DNA of 59,853 bases, from assembly GCA_002427605.1 (NCBI GenBank), contig DIRT01000034.1:1-59853 (forward strand), given 5' to 3'. Source of the stretch: Bacteroidales bacterium UBA5429 (GTDB lineage Bacteria; Bacteroidota; Bacteroidia; Bacteroidales; WCHB1-69). Shown here piece by piece: positions 9,204 through 17,472 of this stretch. The notes beneath the pieces are model-generated. The model had not been told where the DNA came from. It did not search any database and saw only the letters and a list, made by a program, of their open reading frames with translations. How positions within the stretch are numbered: position 1 is the first letter of the stretch; every line of letters begins with the position of its first letter. The position numbers were made by a program, and so were the translations under genes.

Positions 9204-10312
9204 AAATTACAAAATTGAATAATATCTACTCCATCAGGATAACTTAAAATGTCAGGTACTTGCGTTCTTCCCAAAGGAACTGCCCAACGTGATTGAAAAG
9301 AATTAATTCTGTCTCTCATCGACAAATTATTAGTGGAAACTGCCTGAATATGTTCACTATGATCAAAGAGATGTGCCAGTAGTTGATCCTCATCTTCATA
9401 ATACTCAAAGTATAAAACCGAAATAGGTGAGGATAAAGAACTATTTTCAACTAAAATAAATGGACCGGCATCATAAAAAGGAGAACTGTTCATCAAATAA
9501 ACCGTTTTTTGATACTCTAAGTTATTCAAATAGGAGTGATGATCAGAAATCGCTTCAATCCCGGGTAATAACCCCTCTATTAAACGAGAAATTGAGTAAC
9601 CGGTCGGGATATAAAGTTTAGATACCGAACGACAACCCATTCCAAAATAGGTGAAAACATCTTTTGATAATGCCAATAGATCATCCAAACTCTCCTCTCC
9701 ATCCAGAATGGCAACGCTATTTCTGTTCTTTCTCAACAACAAGGGATATGAACTAAAATAGTAATCGAAATATCTTGCGCTATTATTACTTCCGGTAGCA
9801 ATCACTTTATGTAATGCCGATTTTCCATCAGCCGTTTTATAACCATTTATCGACTCAACAAAAGTAATCCGATCTTTAAAATAGGGATCTAACTCAATAA
9901 TTCGAGATGCTAATACTGGTAAAAGCAGATGATCTTCAGATGAAAGCTTTCCAACATAACGATTGCCGGAAATCAAAACTGAAAAGAAATCATGAAATGC
10001 AGCTAAAGGAATATTACCGGCTGAAATAACCAATACTTTTTCATCTTTCCCCGAATACTCATTGTTGAGATTGGGATAAGCAGAAAGAAGTTGGTCCATT
10101 CCGGATTGATCCAGCATTTCTACAATTGCCTCCAAAGATTGAAGGATAAAATTAGGTATAAACCACTTATTTTCGATCGATTGTTGTTCGATTGCATTCA
10201 ATAATCGAAAATAAAATAAATTATTTTCATCCACATTAGGATAAGAGATTAGAAACCCTCTAATCTCATCTCTCAGTGTTTCAAATAGTTGCAATCTTTT
10301 TTTCAAATTCAT
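9200..10312 (-). CDS. LuxC-like acyl-CoA reductase family protein
   Basis: The 370-residue protein fits the LuxC/acyl-CoA reductase family related to aldehyde dehydrogenases, which reduces activated fatty acyl groups to aldehydes with NADPH. The likely catalytic cysteine is Cys227 in FGMGCRSV. SAGNIPL (97-103) and VIATGSNNS (170-178) match the cofactor-binding region. It is the first gene of an operon with the sensor kinase (4-bp overlap) and regulator. There is no luciferase or LuxD/LuxE partner, so bioluminescence is not implied; homologues in Bacteroidota are generally of unknown role. Confidence 0.8.
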   Translation of the reverse strand: MNLKKRLQLFETLRDEIRGFLISYPNVDENNLFYFRLLNAIEQQSIENKWFIPNFILQSLEAIVEMLDQSGMDQLLSAYPNLNNEYSGKDEKVLVISAGNIPLAAFHDFFSVLISGNRYVGKLSSEDHLLLPVLASRIIELDPYFKDRITFVESINGYKTADGKSALHKVIATGSNNSARYFDYYFSSYPLLLRKNRNSVAILDGEESLDDLLALSKDVFTYFGMGCRSVSKLYIPTGYSISRLIEGLLPGIEAISDHHSYLNNLEYQKTVYLMNSSPFYDAGPFILVENSSLSSPISVLYFEYYEDEDQLLAHLFDHSEHIQAVSTNNLSMRDRINSFQSRWAVPLGRTQVPDILSYPDGVDIIQFCNL

Positions 10313-10334
10313 CGACTAAAAATATAATATCGTG

Positions 10335-10342
10335 CAAAGATA
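10335..10342 (-). promoter_or_regulatory. Promoter -7 element of the luxC-like/two-component operon
   Basis: TATCTTTG on the minus strand matches TAnnTTTG and lies 23 bp before the start of the LuxC-like gene. Confidence 0.6.
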
Positions 10343-10389
10343 CAAAATAAAAAAAACTTTTTTTAACATTTTTGTATTATTTTTTTTTG

Positions 10390-10397
10390 TACTTTTG
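10390..10397 (+). promoter_or_regulatory. Promoter -7 element of tRNA-Pro
   Basis: TACTTTTG, a perfect TAnnTTTG, lies 18 bp before the tRNA. A TTTG at 10371-10374 could act as the -33 element, though the 15-bp gap is short. Confidence 0.65.
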
Positions 10398-10414
10398 CAC
10401 CCTCAAACTCAAAA

Positions 10415-10489
10415 CGGGATATAGCGTAGTCTGGTTATCGCGCCTGCTTTGGGAGCAGGAGGTCGCAAGTTCGAATCTTGCTATCCCGA
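10415..10489 (+). tRNA. tRNA-Pro (anticodon TGG)
   Basis: Acceptor stem CGGGATA pairs with TATCCCG at 10482-10488. The anticodon arm CCTGC-TTTGGGA-GCAGG carries TGG, and a TTCGAAT T-loop is present. CCA is not encoded. A terminator follows directly. Confidence 0.95.
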
Positions 10490-10500
10490 CACTTCAAAAA

Positions 10501-10529
10501 ACCGCTCATTACAGAGCGGTTTTTTTTTG
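10501..10529 (+). terminator. Intrinsic terminator of tRNA-Pro
   Basis: Stem CCGCTC/GAGCGG with a 6-nt loop is followed by nine T. The T-tract runs straight into the ygiQ promoter. Confidence 0.9.
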
Positions 10530-10537
10530 TACTTTTG
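10530..10537 (+). promoter_or_regulatory. Promoter -7 element of ygiQ
   Basis: TACTTTTG begins 10 nt after the stem of the tRNA-Pro terminator. It implies a leader of only about 10 nt before the ATG at 10553. Confidence 0.65.
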
Positions 10538-10552
10538 TACAACTATTTTTCA

Positions 10553-12454
10553 ATGATGACAAAACCACAATTTCTACCCACTACCAAAAAGGAGATGGAA
10601 CTCAGAGGATGGGATCAGGCAGATGTAATCCTTATTACCGGAGATGCCTACATCGACCATCCCTCTTTCGGGGCTGCAGTCATTGGAAGAATAATTGAAC
10701 AACAAGGGTATAAAGTTGCTATTTTACCGCAACCCAATTGGCGGGATGACCTTCGGGATTTTAAAAAACTGGGAGCTCCCAGACTTTTCTTCGGAATCAC
10801 CGCAGGGAATATGGACTCCATGGTCAATCATTATACCGCACTGAAACGAATTCGTACAGATGATGCTTACACTCCGGGCAATGTTGCCGGATTCAGACCG
10901 GATGACGCTACCATCCAATATACTCGCATAGTCAAAGAACTATTTCCTGATACGCCGGTCATTATTGGAGGAGTTGAAGCTTCCATGAGAAGACTCTCCC
11001 ACTACGATTATTGGAGAGATCAGTTCAGACCTTCTATTCTTGTTGACTCTAAAGCAGATTTACTGATTTATGGAATGGGAGAAAAACCCATTATCGAAGT
11101 TTTAAAGGCATTTCAAACCGATACACCTGTAGAGGAGTCCAAAAAGATTAATCAAGTTGCCTATTTAACCCCAAAAATCGACAAGACAAAACTACCTGAG
11201 GATCAATTCCTGGTACTGCAATCTTTTCAAAAGGAACTCTCCGACAAACGGGTTTATGGCGAAAATTTTGTTGCTTTCGAAACAGAGAGCAATAAAATGA
11301 AACAAAGAACAATCATCCAACCTTACGGCAAAGAAGATTTAGTCATTAACCCTCCTTTTCCTCCCCTCACAACCGAAGAGATGGATCAATTTGCGCTTTT
11401 TAAGGTGATGACTAATCAACCTCATCCGAAATATGACAAACGAGGTCCCATTCCTGCTTTTGAGATGATCAAAAACTCCATTACGATCCACCGGGGTTGT
11501 TTTGGCGGCTGCTCATTCTGTGCCATTGCTGCACATCAAGGCAAGTTCATCTCTTCCAGATCCGAAAACTCCATTCTGGAAGAGGTGAAACATCTATCCG
11601 AAAGACCCTATTTCAAAGGACACATTTCCGACTTGGGCGGTCCCTCAGCCAATATGTACCGAATGGGCGGCATCTCACGAGAAATTTGTGAGAAATGCCA
11701 ACGTCCATCCTGTATTTTTCCGACCGTCTGCAAGAATCTCAACATGGACCACCATCCGTTGATCGATTTGTATGATCACAGTAGTTCTTGTCCGAAAGTT
11801 AATAAAATTACGATAGGAAGCGGTATCCGATATGATATGCTGGTCACCGACAATCAGGAACTGGATAAAAAGTTCGGACTGACCCTTTACATGGAAAAGA
11901 TAATCCAAAACCATGTCAGTGGGAGATTAAAAGTGGCTCCCGAACATACTGAGACTACTGTTCTCCAAAGGATGAGGAAGCCCCCCTTTAATTCTTTTAT
12001 TCAATTCTATAAAAAATTTATCCAAATTAACAACAAGTTCAAAAAGAACCAGCAACTGATCCCCTATTTTATCTCGTCCCATCCGGATTGCTCTATCATT
12101 GAGATGGCACAGCTTGCCATTGAAATCAAAAGGAGTAAGGAGTACCCATTTTTGGCTCATCAAAAGGTTCCGATGAGTCTGCCCTCCGACCACGTGCAGG
12201 ATTTTACGCCTACTCCCATGACCTACTCCACCGCCATGTTCTATCTCGGTTTTGATCCTTACAATAAGAAAAAAGTTACTGTTGCCCGCACGATGCAGGA
12301 AAAGCGAGATCAAAACACCTTCTTCTTCTATTTCAAGAGAGAAAACAGAGAAAAGATCCGTCAAATATTACAGCGAAATGGAAGGATCGATCTCTATCAA
12401 TCTTTATATCAGCATTTTTTTGGAAATAAAAAAAAGGGGGGGAAGGTAAACTAG
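10553..12454 (+). CDS. ygiQ: YgiQ family radical SAM protein (UPF0313)
   Basis: Large radical S-adenosylmethionine protein of unknown substrate, widely conserved in bacteria. The radical SAM cluster ligands are Cys316, Cys320 and Cys323 in CFGGCSFC, inside the middle domain. The N-terminal part (GWDQADVILITGDAYIDHP) is the diagnostic YgiQ domain with a B12-binding-like fold, and PEHTE and HPDC motifs follow. The open frame extends upstream to 10478, but that would start inside tRNA-Pro and before the promoter; ATG at 10553 (or 10556) fits, giving 633 residues. Its stop is 2 bp from the stop of the opposing gene. Confidence 0.93.
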   Translation: MMTKPQFLPTTKKEMELRGWDQADVILITGDAYIDHPSFGAAVIGRIIEQQGYKVAILPQPNWRDDLRDFKKLGAPRLFFGITAGNMDSMVNHYTALKRIRTDDAYTPGNVAGFRPDDATIQYTRIVKELFPDTPVIIGGVEASMRRLSHYDYWRDQFRPSILVDSKADLLIYGMGEKPIIEVLKAFQTDTPVEESKKINQVAYLTPKIDKTKLPEDQFLVLQSFQKELSDKRVYGENFVAFETESNKMKQRTIIQPYGKEDLVINPPFPPLTTEEMDQFALFKVMTNQPHPKYDKRGPIPAFEMIKNSITIHRGCFGGCSFCAIAAHQGKFISSRSENSILEEVKHLSERPYFKGHISDLGGPSANMYRMGGISREICEKCQRPSCIFPTVCKNLNMDHHPLIDLYDHSSSCPKVNKITIGSGIRYDMLVTDNQELDKKFGLTLYMEKIIQNHVSGRLKVAPEHTETTVLQRMRKPPFNSFIQFYKKFIQINNKFKKNQQLIPYFISSHPDCSIIEMAQLAIEIKRSKEYPFLAHQKVPMSLPSDHVQDFTPTPMTYSTAMFYLGFDPYNKKKVTVARTMQEKRDQNTFFFYFKRENREKIRQILQRNGRIDLYQSLYQHFFGNKKKGGKVN

Positions 12455-12456
12455 AG

Positions 12457-14352
12457 CTATCTCGCCAATATTAGGCTCCCGTGCAAATTCCTTTCTGTTC
12501 TGACATTGCCTGTCCTGTTCTCTACATAATAAATAGCCCAATAGTACTGTCCTTCCGGTGCGGGAGTTCCTCCGATCTCACCGTCCCATCCTGTTTTAAA
12601 ATCCTCTGTCCGGAAAACTTGTTTCCCCCATCGATCAAATATCAGCAATACCAGCGTATCAATTCCCTTAGTTTCGGGACAAAAATAGTCATTAATTTGA
12701 TCTCCGTTGGGTGTAAAAATGTTAGGAACTGAAATTTCAGAACATTCCCTAAACTCAATGGTATCTGAAACCACACAACCCCGATCATCGACAAACACCC
12801 AATAGAGTCCCGGTTCAGTAATTAACAACGTAGAAGTGACATCATCGGTACTCCACAAAAACTCTCCTTCCAGAGAATCCAGATTGATTAATAACTCGTC
12901 CCCCTCACACAAATAGTCGTCTACACCCAAAAAAAGAGTCTGATATGGCACCACTTCTATCTCAATTTGAGCAGTATCAAGACACCCATCCGCACTGGCG
13001 ATAACAGAATAAGTCGTGGTAGAAGCAGGTCTCACCTCTATTTCATCCCCCACCTCTCCATTGCTCCAAATTAAACTGACAGGCGTATTGGACTCAACAT
13101 AGAGACGTGTAAATTCCCCTTCACAAATCAAGGAATCAGTACATAGTAAATCAATAAATGGCTGGGGTTTAAATGCTACATGGATTGTATCAGTAGCAAC
13201 ACAATTAGAGTTATTCCACCCCTGACACCAATAATCTCCTTCTGCAACAATCATGATTGAAGGTGTGGTTGCTCCTGTAGACCAATAATAGCTGCTGTAC
13301 TCTTCCGTCGGTTGAATCATAACAAACTCCCCCTCGCAAATAACCGTATCGCTGCCCAAATCCATTTGTGGATTTTCAACTATCACTGATACAGAATCGA
13401 CACATATTTTCAATTCCGAAAAGAAAATATCATCAATGGAGAAGTCATTTCCTCCAAGACCCTGGTTCTGATTTACTATTGAAATGTTGGCACTCGTACT
13501 TGTTCCTGAATTCCAAATGGTATAAAATTGAGTCCAGTGACACAATGTATCTGAACAAACAAAAACCGGTCCAATCAGGCTAAAATTAATTCTAAATTGA
13601 AGTTGCGCTTCATTATCAGCACAAACGGTTTGAGCCCAGCAGGAAAAAATATAGTCTGTATGAGGAACAACCTGTAGTACTTGCTGCCATACGGTGGTAT
13701 TGGGTTGGATTGCCCCGTTGATAATCATGTGGTTCCCGGTTCCTGTGGTATGGTCCGGACAGGATGAGAAGTGAGAGTGATAAGTTTGCGGATTAGGACC
13801 AACCATATAAGTCCCTTCATCCCATAAACTGGTATTGTTATATATGTATTGACTGAAAAAACCGGTATTCCCGAGTTCAAAATCACCGTTATAGATCAAA
13901 TTAGGACCCGGAGAGGTAATGTTGCAATAATAAGTGACATTGGTATCTGTTGTGACAGAAGTATAATAGTTTGTCAGATTAGATAACCCCTCTTCAGGAT
14001 ACCACTGATAAAACAATCCTCCCGATGCAACAAAATAAGCTGTTTCTCCACCACAAATAGTGTCATTTTCTCCGGCACTGACGTTCAAAACATAAACAGT
14101 CGATGAATCCACAATAGGTTCCCCCGGAACAAAAATTTGAACAGTATAAGTGGTGGTCGTAGTTGGCGATACCGTAATGGAGGATGTGGTCGCTCCATTA
14201 GACCACAAATAACCCGTCGCAATAAGCATTCCTGCATCAATCGTAACTGTCTCCCCTTCACAAATAGTAATGATACCGCCTATATACCAATTTTGTGAAA
14301 AAAGAGGACTAATCGTAAGTGTTACTATAAGAGACAAAACAAATCTCATCAC
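12457..14352 (-). CDS. T9SS type B surface protein, paralogue 1 (gliding-motility-type C-terminal domain)
   Basis: Secreted multi-domain adhesin-like protein of 631 residues. A signal peptide (to about residue 19) is followed by an Ig/PKD-like domain (CEGETVTI, TTTTTYTV), a second domain with ENDTICGGE, a galactose-binding-like segment (NLIYNGDFELGN, about 150-310), further Ig-like repeats (CEGEFVMIQ, CEGEFTRLY, CEGDELLIN) and a type B C-terminal sorting domain over the last 94 residues (VPNIFTPNGDQINDYF, FDRWGKQVF, GWDG). The first 345 residues are closely similar to the upstream neighbour; the rest is not. Its own TATATTTG promoter lies upstream. Ligand unknown. Confidence 0.88.
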   Translation of the reverse strand: MMRFVLSLIVTLTISPLFSQNWYIGGIITICEGETVTIDAGMLIATGYLWSNGATTSSITVSPTTTTTYTVQIFVPGEPIVDSSTVYVLNVSAGENDTICGGETAYFVASGGLFYQWYPEEGLSNLTNYYTSVTTDTNVTYYCNITSPGPNLIYNGDFELGNTGFFSQYIYNNTSLWDEGTYMVGPNPQTYHSHFSSCPDHTTGTGNHMIINGAIQPNTTVWQQVLQVVPHTDYIFSCWAQTVCADNEAQLQFRINFSLIGPVFVCSDTLCHWTQFYTIWNSGTSTSANISIVNQNQGLGGNDFSIDDIFFSELKICVDSVSVIVENPQMDLGSDTVICEGEFVMIQPTEEYSSYYWSTGATTPSIMIVAEGDYWCQGWNNSNCVATDTIHVAFKPQPFIDLLCTDSLICEGEFTRLYVESNTPVSLIWSNGEVGDEIEVRPASTTTYSVIASADGCLDTAQIEIEVVPYQTLFLGVDDYLCEGDELLINLDSLEGEFLWSTDDVTSTLLITEPGLYWVFVDDRGCVVSDTIEFRECSEISVPNIFTPNGDQINDYFCPETKGIDTLVLLIFDRWGKQVFRTEDFKTGWDGEIGGTPAPEGQYYWAIYYVENRTGNVRTERNLHGSLILAR

Positions 14353-14407
14353 AACTAATAATGATCCGCTGATAAAAGCAAAGAAGAATACTTATACCTT
14401 AGACATG

Positions 14408-14415
14408 CAAATATA
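14408..14415 (-). promoter_or_regulatory. Promoter -7 element of surface protein paralogue 1
   Basis: TATATTTG on the minus strand matches TAnnTTTG, 56 bp before the start codon, in the 125-bp gap between the two paralogues. Confidence 0.55.
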
Positions 14416-14477
14416 CAAAAAGTTCCAGTAGAATATTGACAAATCCTAATAACACCTATTAAAGGTTAATTAATCGT

Positions 14478-16232
14478 TCACAGTACGTGGATTTTTCCCA
14501 CAAATTGTTTCACTTTTGAGTATGGAAAACCAACCCTCATACGATAGGAATATGTAGTATTACATTCTAACTTTCCATTCACTTTACCATCCCACATGAA
14601 CGCCGGATCTACTGTATAATAGATTACTTCTCCCCAACGATTAACTATAAACAATTCAAATGTAATGATTTGAGAAGCAGTCTCAGGAGGAAGACAGAGA
14701 TAATCATTAAGTCCATCTTTTTGCCCGGGAGTGATTGTATTCGGCATATAAATGTGATACTCACAAGGTCTAACGACAACTGTTTGAGATATTGAACCTT
14801 CACAACCAAACTGGGAACTTGCAGTTAAATGAACTTCATAATCCCCCTCCTTTTCAAATACGTAAGTCGGATGCATTAGATTTGAGATACAGCCATCTCC
14901 AAAATTCCATAAATAATTGACTGCACCGGTGCTTAAATTAGTAAAAACAGAAGCATTATGGATACAATTAATTTGGGATGTAAAATCAACTTCCGGATTA
15001 GGATGAACAACAACCTCAACTGTATCAACCTCCATTTCACATCCTGATATATTACCTTGAACAATATAATATCCTGTATTTTCGACAGTTGCACTAGAAA
15101 TTGAGTACGAATGAGTTGTTGAAGGTCCTTGAATAGTAGCACCGGTATTACCAAAAACCCATATATAGTTAGCTCCCTCCAAAGGATTTAAAACTTCCAT
15201 TTGGATCCCCTCTCCTTCACAAACAACTATATCGCTACCTAAATCCACTTGTAAATTTTGAACAATTACCAATACCGAATCTGAGCATGTTTTTAATTCC
15301 GAGAAAAAAACATCATCAATAGCAAAGTCATTCCCTCCTGCTTCTTGATTTTGATTTACTATGGAAATAGTAGCATTTGTAATGGTTCCTGAATTCCAAA
15401 TAGTATAAAATTGAGTCCAATGACACACCGTGTCTGAACAAAGAAAGACTGGTCCAATCAAGGTATTATTAATTTTAAACTGAAGCTGTGCTTCATTACC
15501 TGCAGCCACAGTTTGAGCCCAACAGGAAAAAATATAGTCTGTATTAGGAACAATCTGTATTACTTGTTGCCATATTGTGGTATTAGGGTGAATAGACCCA
15601 TTAATGATCATAAAATTACCGGTTCCCGTGGTATGATCCTGACAGGGAGAGAATCCTGAGTGATAGGTTTGTGGATTTGTTCCTACCATATAAGTCCCTT
15701 CATTCCATAAACTGGTATTATTGTATAAGTATTGACTAACAAAATCTGTGTTTCCTAGTTCAAAATCTCCGTTACGAATCAGATTAGGTCCCATAGAGGT
15801 GATATCACAGTAATAGGTCCCACTAGCATCGGTAGTTACAGAAACAAGATTACTTGTCGGATCAGATAAACCTGTTTCAGGATACCACCGATAAAAAAGT
15901 CCTCCCGTTGCGTGCAAAAATGCAGTTTCACCGGAACAAATAGTGTCATTTTCTCCGGCATCGACTTGTATAACATAAACAGTCGATGAATCCACAATAG
16001 TTTGACTATTAATAACAATTTGAACAATATAAGTTGTGGTAATGGTTGGGGTCACCGTAATAGTACATGTTGTTGCACCGGTAGACCATAAATGAGATGT
16101 TGCACCCGGCATCTGAGCCCTAATTGTAACTGTTTCCCCTTCACAAACGGTAATGATACTTCCTATTGGCCAACTTTGTGAAAAAAGATGACAACTGAGA
16201 AATATCGATATAAAAAACAGCAAAACTCTCAT
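14478..16232 (-). CDS. T9SS type B surface protein, paralogue 2 with PKD domain
   Basis: Secreted protein of 584 residues, the upstream member of a tandem pair. Signal peptide (to about residue 18), Ig-like domain (CEGETVTI), ENDTICSGE domain and the GDFELGN galactose-binding-like segment all closely match paralogue 1 up to about residue 345. The C-terminal half is different: an Ig-like segment, a PKD domain (about 415-490, with NYLWNFGDG and YEVHLTASSQFGC) and a type B sorting domain (MPNTITPGQKDGLNDYL, IVNRWGEVIYY, MWDGKVNG). A TACTTTTG promoter lies 53 bp upstream. The type B domain points to export by the T9SS; none of the secretion genes are in the window. Confidence 0.87.
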   Translation of the reverse strand: MRVLLFFISIFLSCHLFSQSWPIGSIITVCEGETVTIRAQMPGATSHLWSTGATTCTITVTPTITTTYIVQIVINSQTIVDSSTVYVIQVDAGENDTICSGETAFLHATGGLFYRWYPETGLSDPTSNLVSVTTDASGTYYCDITSMGPNLIRNGDFELGNTDFVSQYLYNNTSLWNEGTYMVGTNPQTYHSGFSPCQDHTTGTGNFMIINGSIHPNTTIWQQVIQIVPNTDYIFSCWAQTVAAGNEAQLQFKINNTLIGPVFLCSDTVCHWTQFYTIWNSGTITNATISIVNQNQEAGGNDFAIDDVFFSELKTCSDSVLVIVQNLQVDLGSDIVVCEGEGIQMEVLNPLEGANYIWVFGNTGATIQGPSTTHSYSISSATVENTGYYIVQGNISGCEMEVDTVEVVVHPNPEVDFTSQINCIHNASVFTNLSTGAVNYLWNFGDGCISNLMHPTYVFEKEGDYEVHLTASSQFGCEGSISQTVVVRPCEYHIYMPNTITPGQKDGLNDYLCLPPETASQIITFELFIVNRWGEVIYYTVDPAFMWDGKVNGKLECNTTYSYRMRVGFPYSKVKQFVGKIHVL

Positions 16233-16284
16233 AAAACAATTGATCTACTAATAACGGGAATATTCAATCTACAATTTCAACATG

Positions 16285-16292
16285 CAAAAGTA
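16285..16292 (-). promoter_or_regulatory. Promoter -7 element of surface protein paralogue 2
   Basis: TACTTTTG on the minus strand, 53 bp before the start codon. The rest of the gap from 16293 to about 16510 shows no gene, repeat or hairpin that I can recognise. Confidence 0.6.
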
Positions 16293-16510
16293 TAAAAAAT
16301 ACAAATTGAATATGTTAACAAACCTGAATAGGTTTAAAAATGGGTTAATCTGATATCTGGAAATGGAATGAACCCGTATAGAGAAACTAGATTTTGGAAC
16401 TTTTTCGCACTTTTTGACGCAAACCTAACACATAAATCAAAGATCGAAACAGAACCTTCATTTAGTTTTTCGAGCGCATTAATCTGTCCCGTTTGGTAAA
16501 ATAAAAAAAC

Positions 16511-16554
16511 AAAAAAGCGCCTAAGTTGTTAACATTCAAACAATTTAGGCGCTT
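16511..16554 (-). terminator. Intrinsic terminator of tRNA-Ser
   Basis: A long near-perfect stem (AAGCGCCTAA side at 16541-16554, pairing with 16515-16530) is followed on the minus strand by a T-rich tract. Confidence 0.85.
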
Positions 16555-16557
16555 CTG

Positions 16558-16642
16558 CGGAGAGAGAGGGATTCGAACCCCCGGGGGCTCGCACCCCAAC
16601 GGTTTTCAAGACCGCCGCAATCGACCACTCTGCCATCTCTCC
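16558..16642 (-). tRNA. tRNA-Ser (anticodon TGA)
   Basis: Acceptor stem GGAGAGA/TCTCTCC with discriminator G, a long variable arm typical of serine tRNA, anticodon loop TCTTGAAAA (anticodon TGA) and GGTTCGAATC T-arm. A terminator follows and a TACTTTTG promoter precedes it. Confidence 0.95.
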
Positions 16643-16646
16643 GCCG

Positions 16647-16654
16647 CAAAAGTA
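16647..16654 (-). promoter_or_regulatory. Promoter -7 element of tRNA-Ser
   Basis: TACTTTTG on the minus strand, a perfect TAnnTTTG, 4 bp before the mature tRNA 5' end. Transcription must therefore begin very close to the mature end. Confidence 0.65.
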
Positions 16655-16725
16655 CAAAAAAAACAATAGTAAATTGCTCTTTTTACTTTTTTTATTTATT
16701 TTTTTTATTTTTAATTAAAAACAAA

Positions 16726-17229
16726 TTATTCTACTGGAACAAATACTCTGGTAGCCAGATCTTTATCTAATTTGTACATCCCATAACCATGATTTCCAAT
16801 CAATCGTACACTGTCTACCAAACCCAAAGCAGTCTCTTCCTCTTCAACTTGTTCGTCAATGAACCAATTAAGCATAGATTGAGTTGCAAAATCACGCTCA
16901 TCTATAGCAAGCTGGTAAATATCATTGATAAGCCCGGTTACTACTTGTTCATGTCTATAAGTTTCCTCAAACATAGCAAGAACTGAATCCCATTCAGTTT
17001 GTACCTCTTCAATAGGTTTTAGAATAACCTTTCCCCCGCGGGAAATAAGGTAATTTTTAAACTTAAAGGCATGTGCTTGCTCCTCTTGAAACTGAATTTC
17101 AAACCAATTGGCTATTCCGGGCAATCCTTTGGCTTCGCAATCCATAGCCATAGATAAATAAAGGTATGCAGACCATAATTCAGCATTGATCTGATTGTTT
17201 ATTGCTTCTTCAATTTTTTTACTTAACAT
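16726..17229 (-). CDS. ftnA: Non-haem bacterial ferritin
   Basis: Iron-storage protein forming a 24-subunit shell with ferroxidase sites. The 167 residues have the ferroxidase ligands at the same numbers as E. coli FtnA: Glu17, Glu50, His53, Glu94, Gln127 and Glu130 (in NAELWSAYLYLS, QEEQAHA, YRHEQ and DEQVEEE). There is no haem-binding methionine pattern of bacterioferritin. It is a single-gene unit with its own TACTTTTG promoter, divergent from pckA. Control by iron or oxygen is plausible, but I see no clear operator. Confidence 0.95.
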   Translation of the reverse strand: MLSKKIEEAINNQINAELWSAYLYLSMAMDCEAKGLPGIANWFEIQFQEEQAHAFKFKNYLISRGGKVILKPIEEVQTEWDSVLAMFEETYRHEQVVTGLINDIYQLAIDERDFATQSMLNWFIDEQVEEEETALGLVDSVRLIGNHGYGMYKLDKDLATRVFVPVE

Positions 17230-17277
17230 AATTTAACAATTTAGTGATTTAACAATTAAAATAAAAATATTACCGTG

Positions 17278-17285
17278 CAAAAGTA
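17278..17285 (-). promoter_or_regulatory. Promoter -7 element of ferritin
   Basis: TACTTTTG on the minus strand, 49 bp before the ferritin start, in the divergent region shared with pckA. Confidence 0.65.
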
Positions 17286-17376
17286 GGAAAAAAAAACAAC
17301 TTCTTTGAAAAAATCTAATATTTCTTAAAAAAAAATTAAATTTCTAACTTTTAGGGTTTTATATCAAAATGTTCAT

Positions 17377-17384
17377 TAATTTTG
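17377..17384 (+). promoter_or_regulatory. Promoter -7 element of pckA
   Basis: TAATTTTG, matching TAnnTTTG. The implied leader of about 80 nt is A-rich with no hairpin that I can see. Confidence 0.6.
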
Positions 17385-17472
17385 CAGTTTTCCGTTTCAC
17401 ACAAAATAACCACTCAAATTTTTATTTATCCTATTGAAAAATAAAACAAAACATAACAAAATATAATAAAAC

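Noticed and set aside
9200..10312. Bioluminescence operon
   Set aside because: LuxC-like proteins are widespread in Bacteroidota without luxAB, and none of the other lux genes is present.
10478..10552. Upstream start for ygiQ
   Set aside because: It would begin inside tRNA-Pro and pass through its terminator and the ygiQ promoter; the ATG at 10553 begins the conserved protein.
16293..16510. Small gene or RNA between surface protein paralogue 2 and tRNA-Ser
   Set aside because: No start with a plausible reading frame, no hairpin other than the tRNA terminator and no similarity to other segments was seen.
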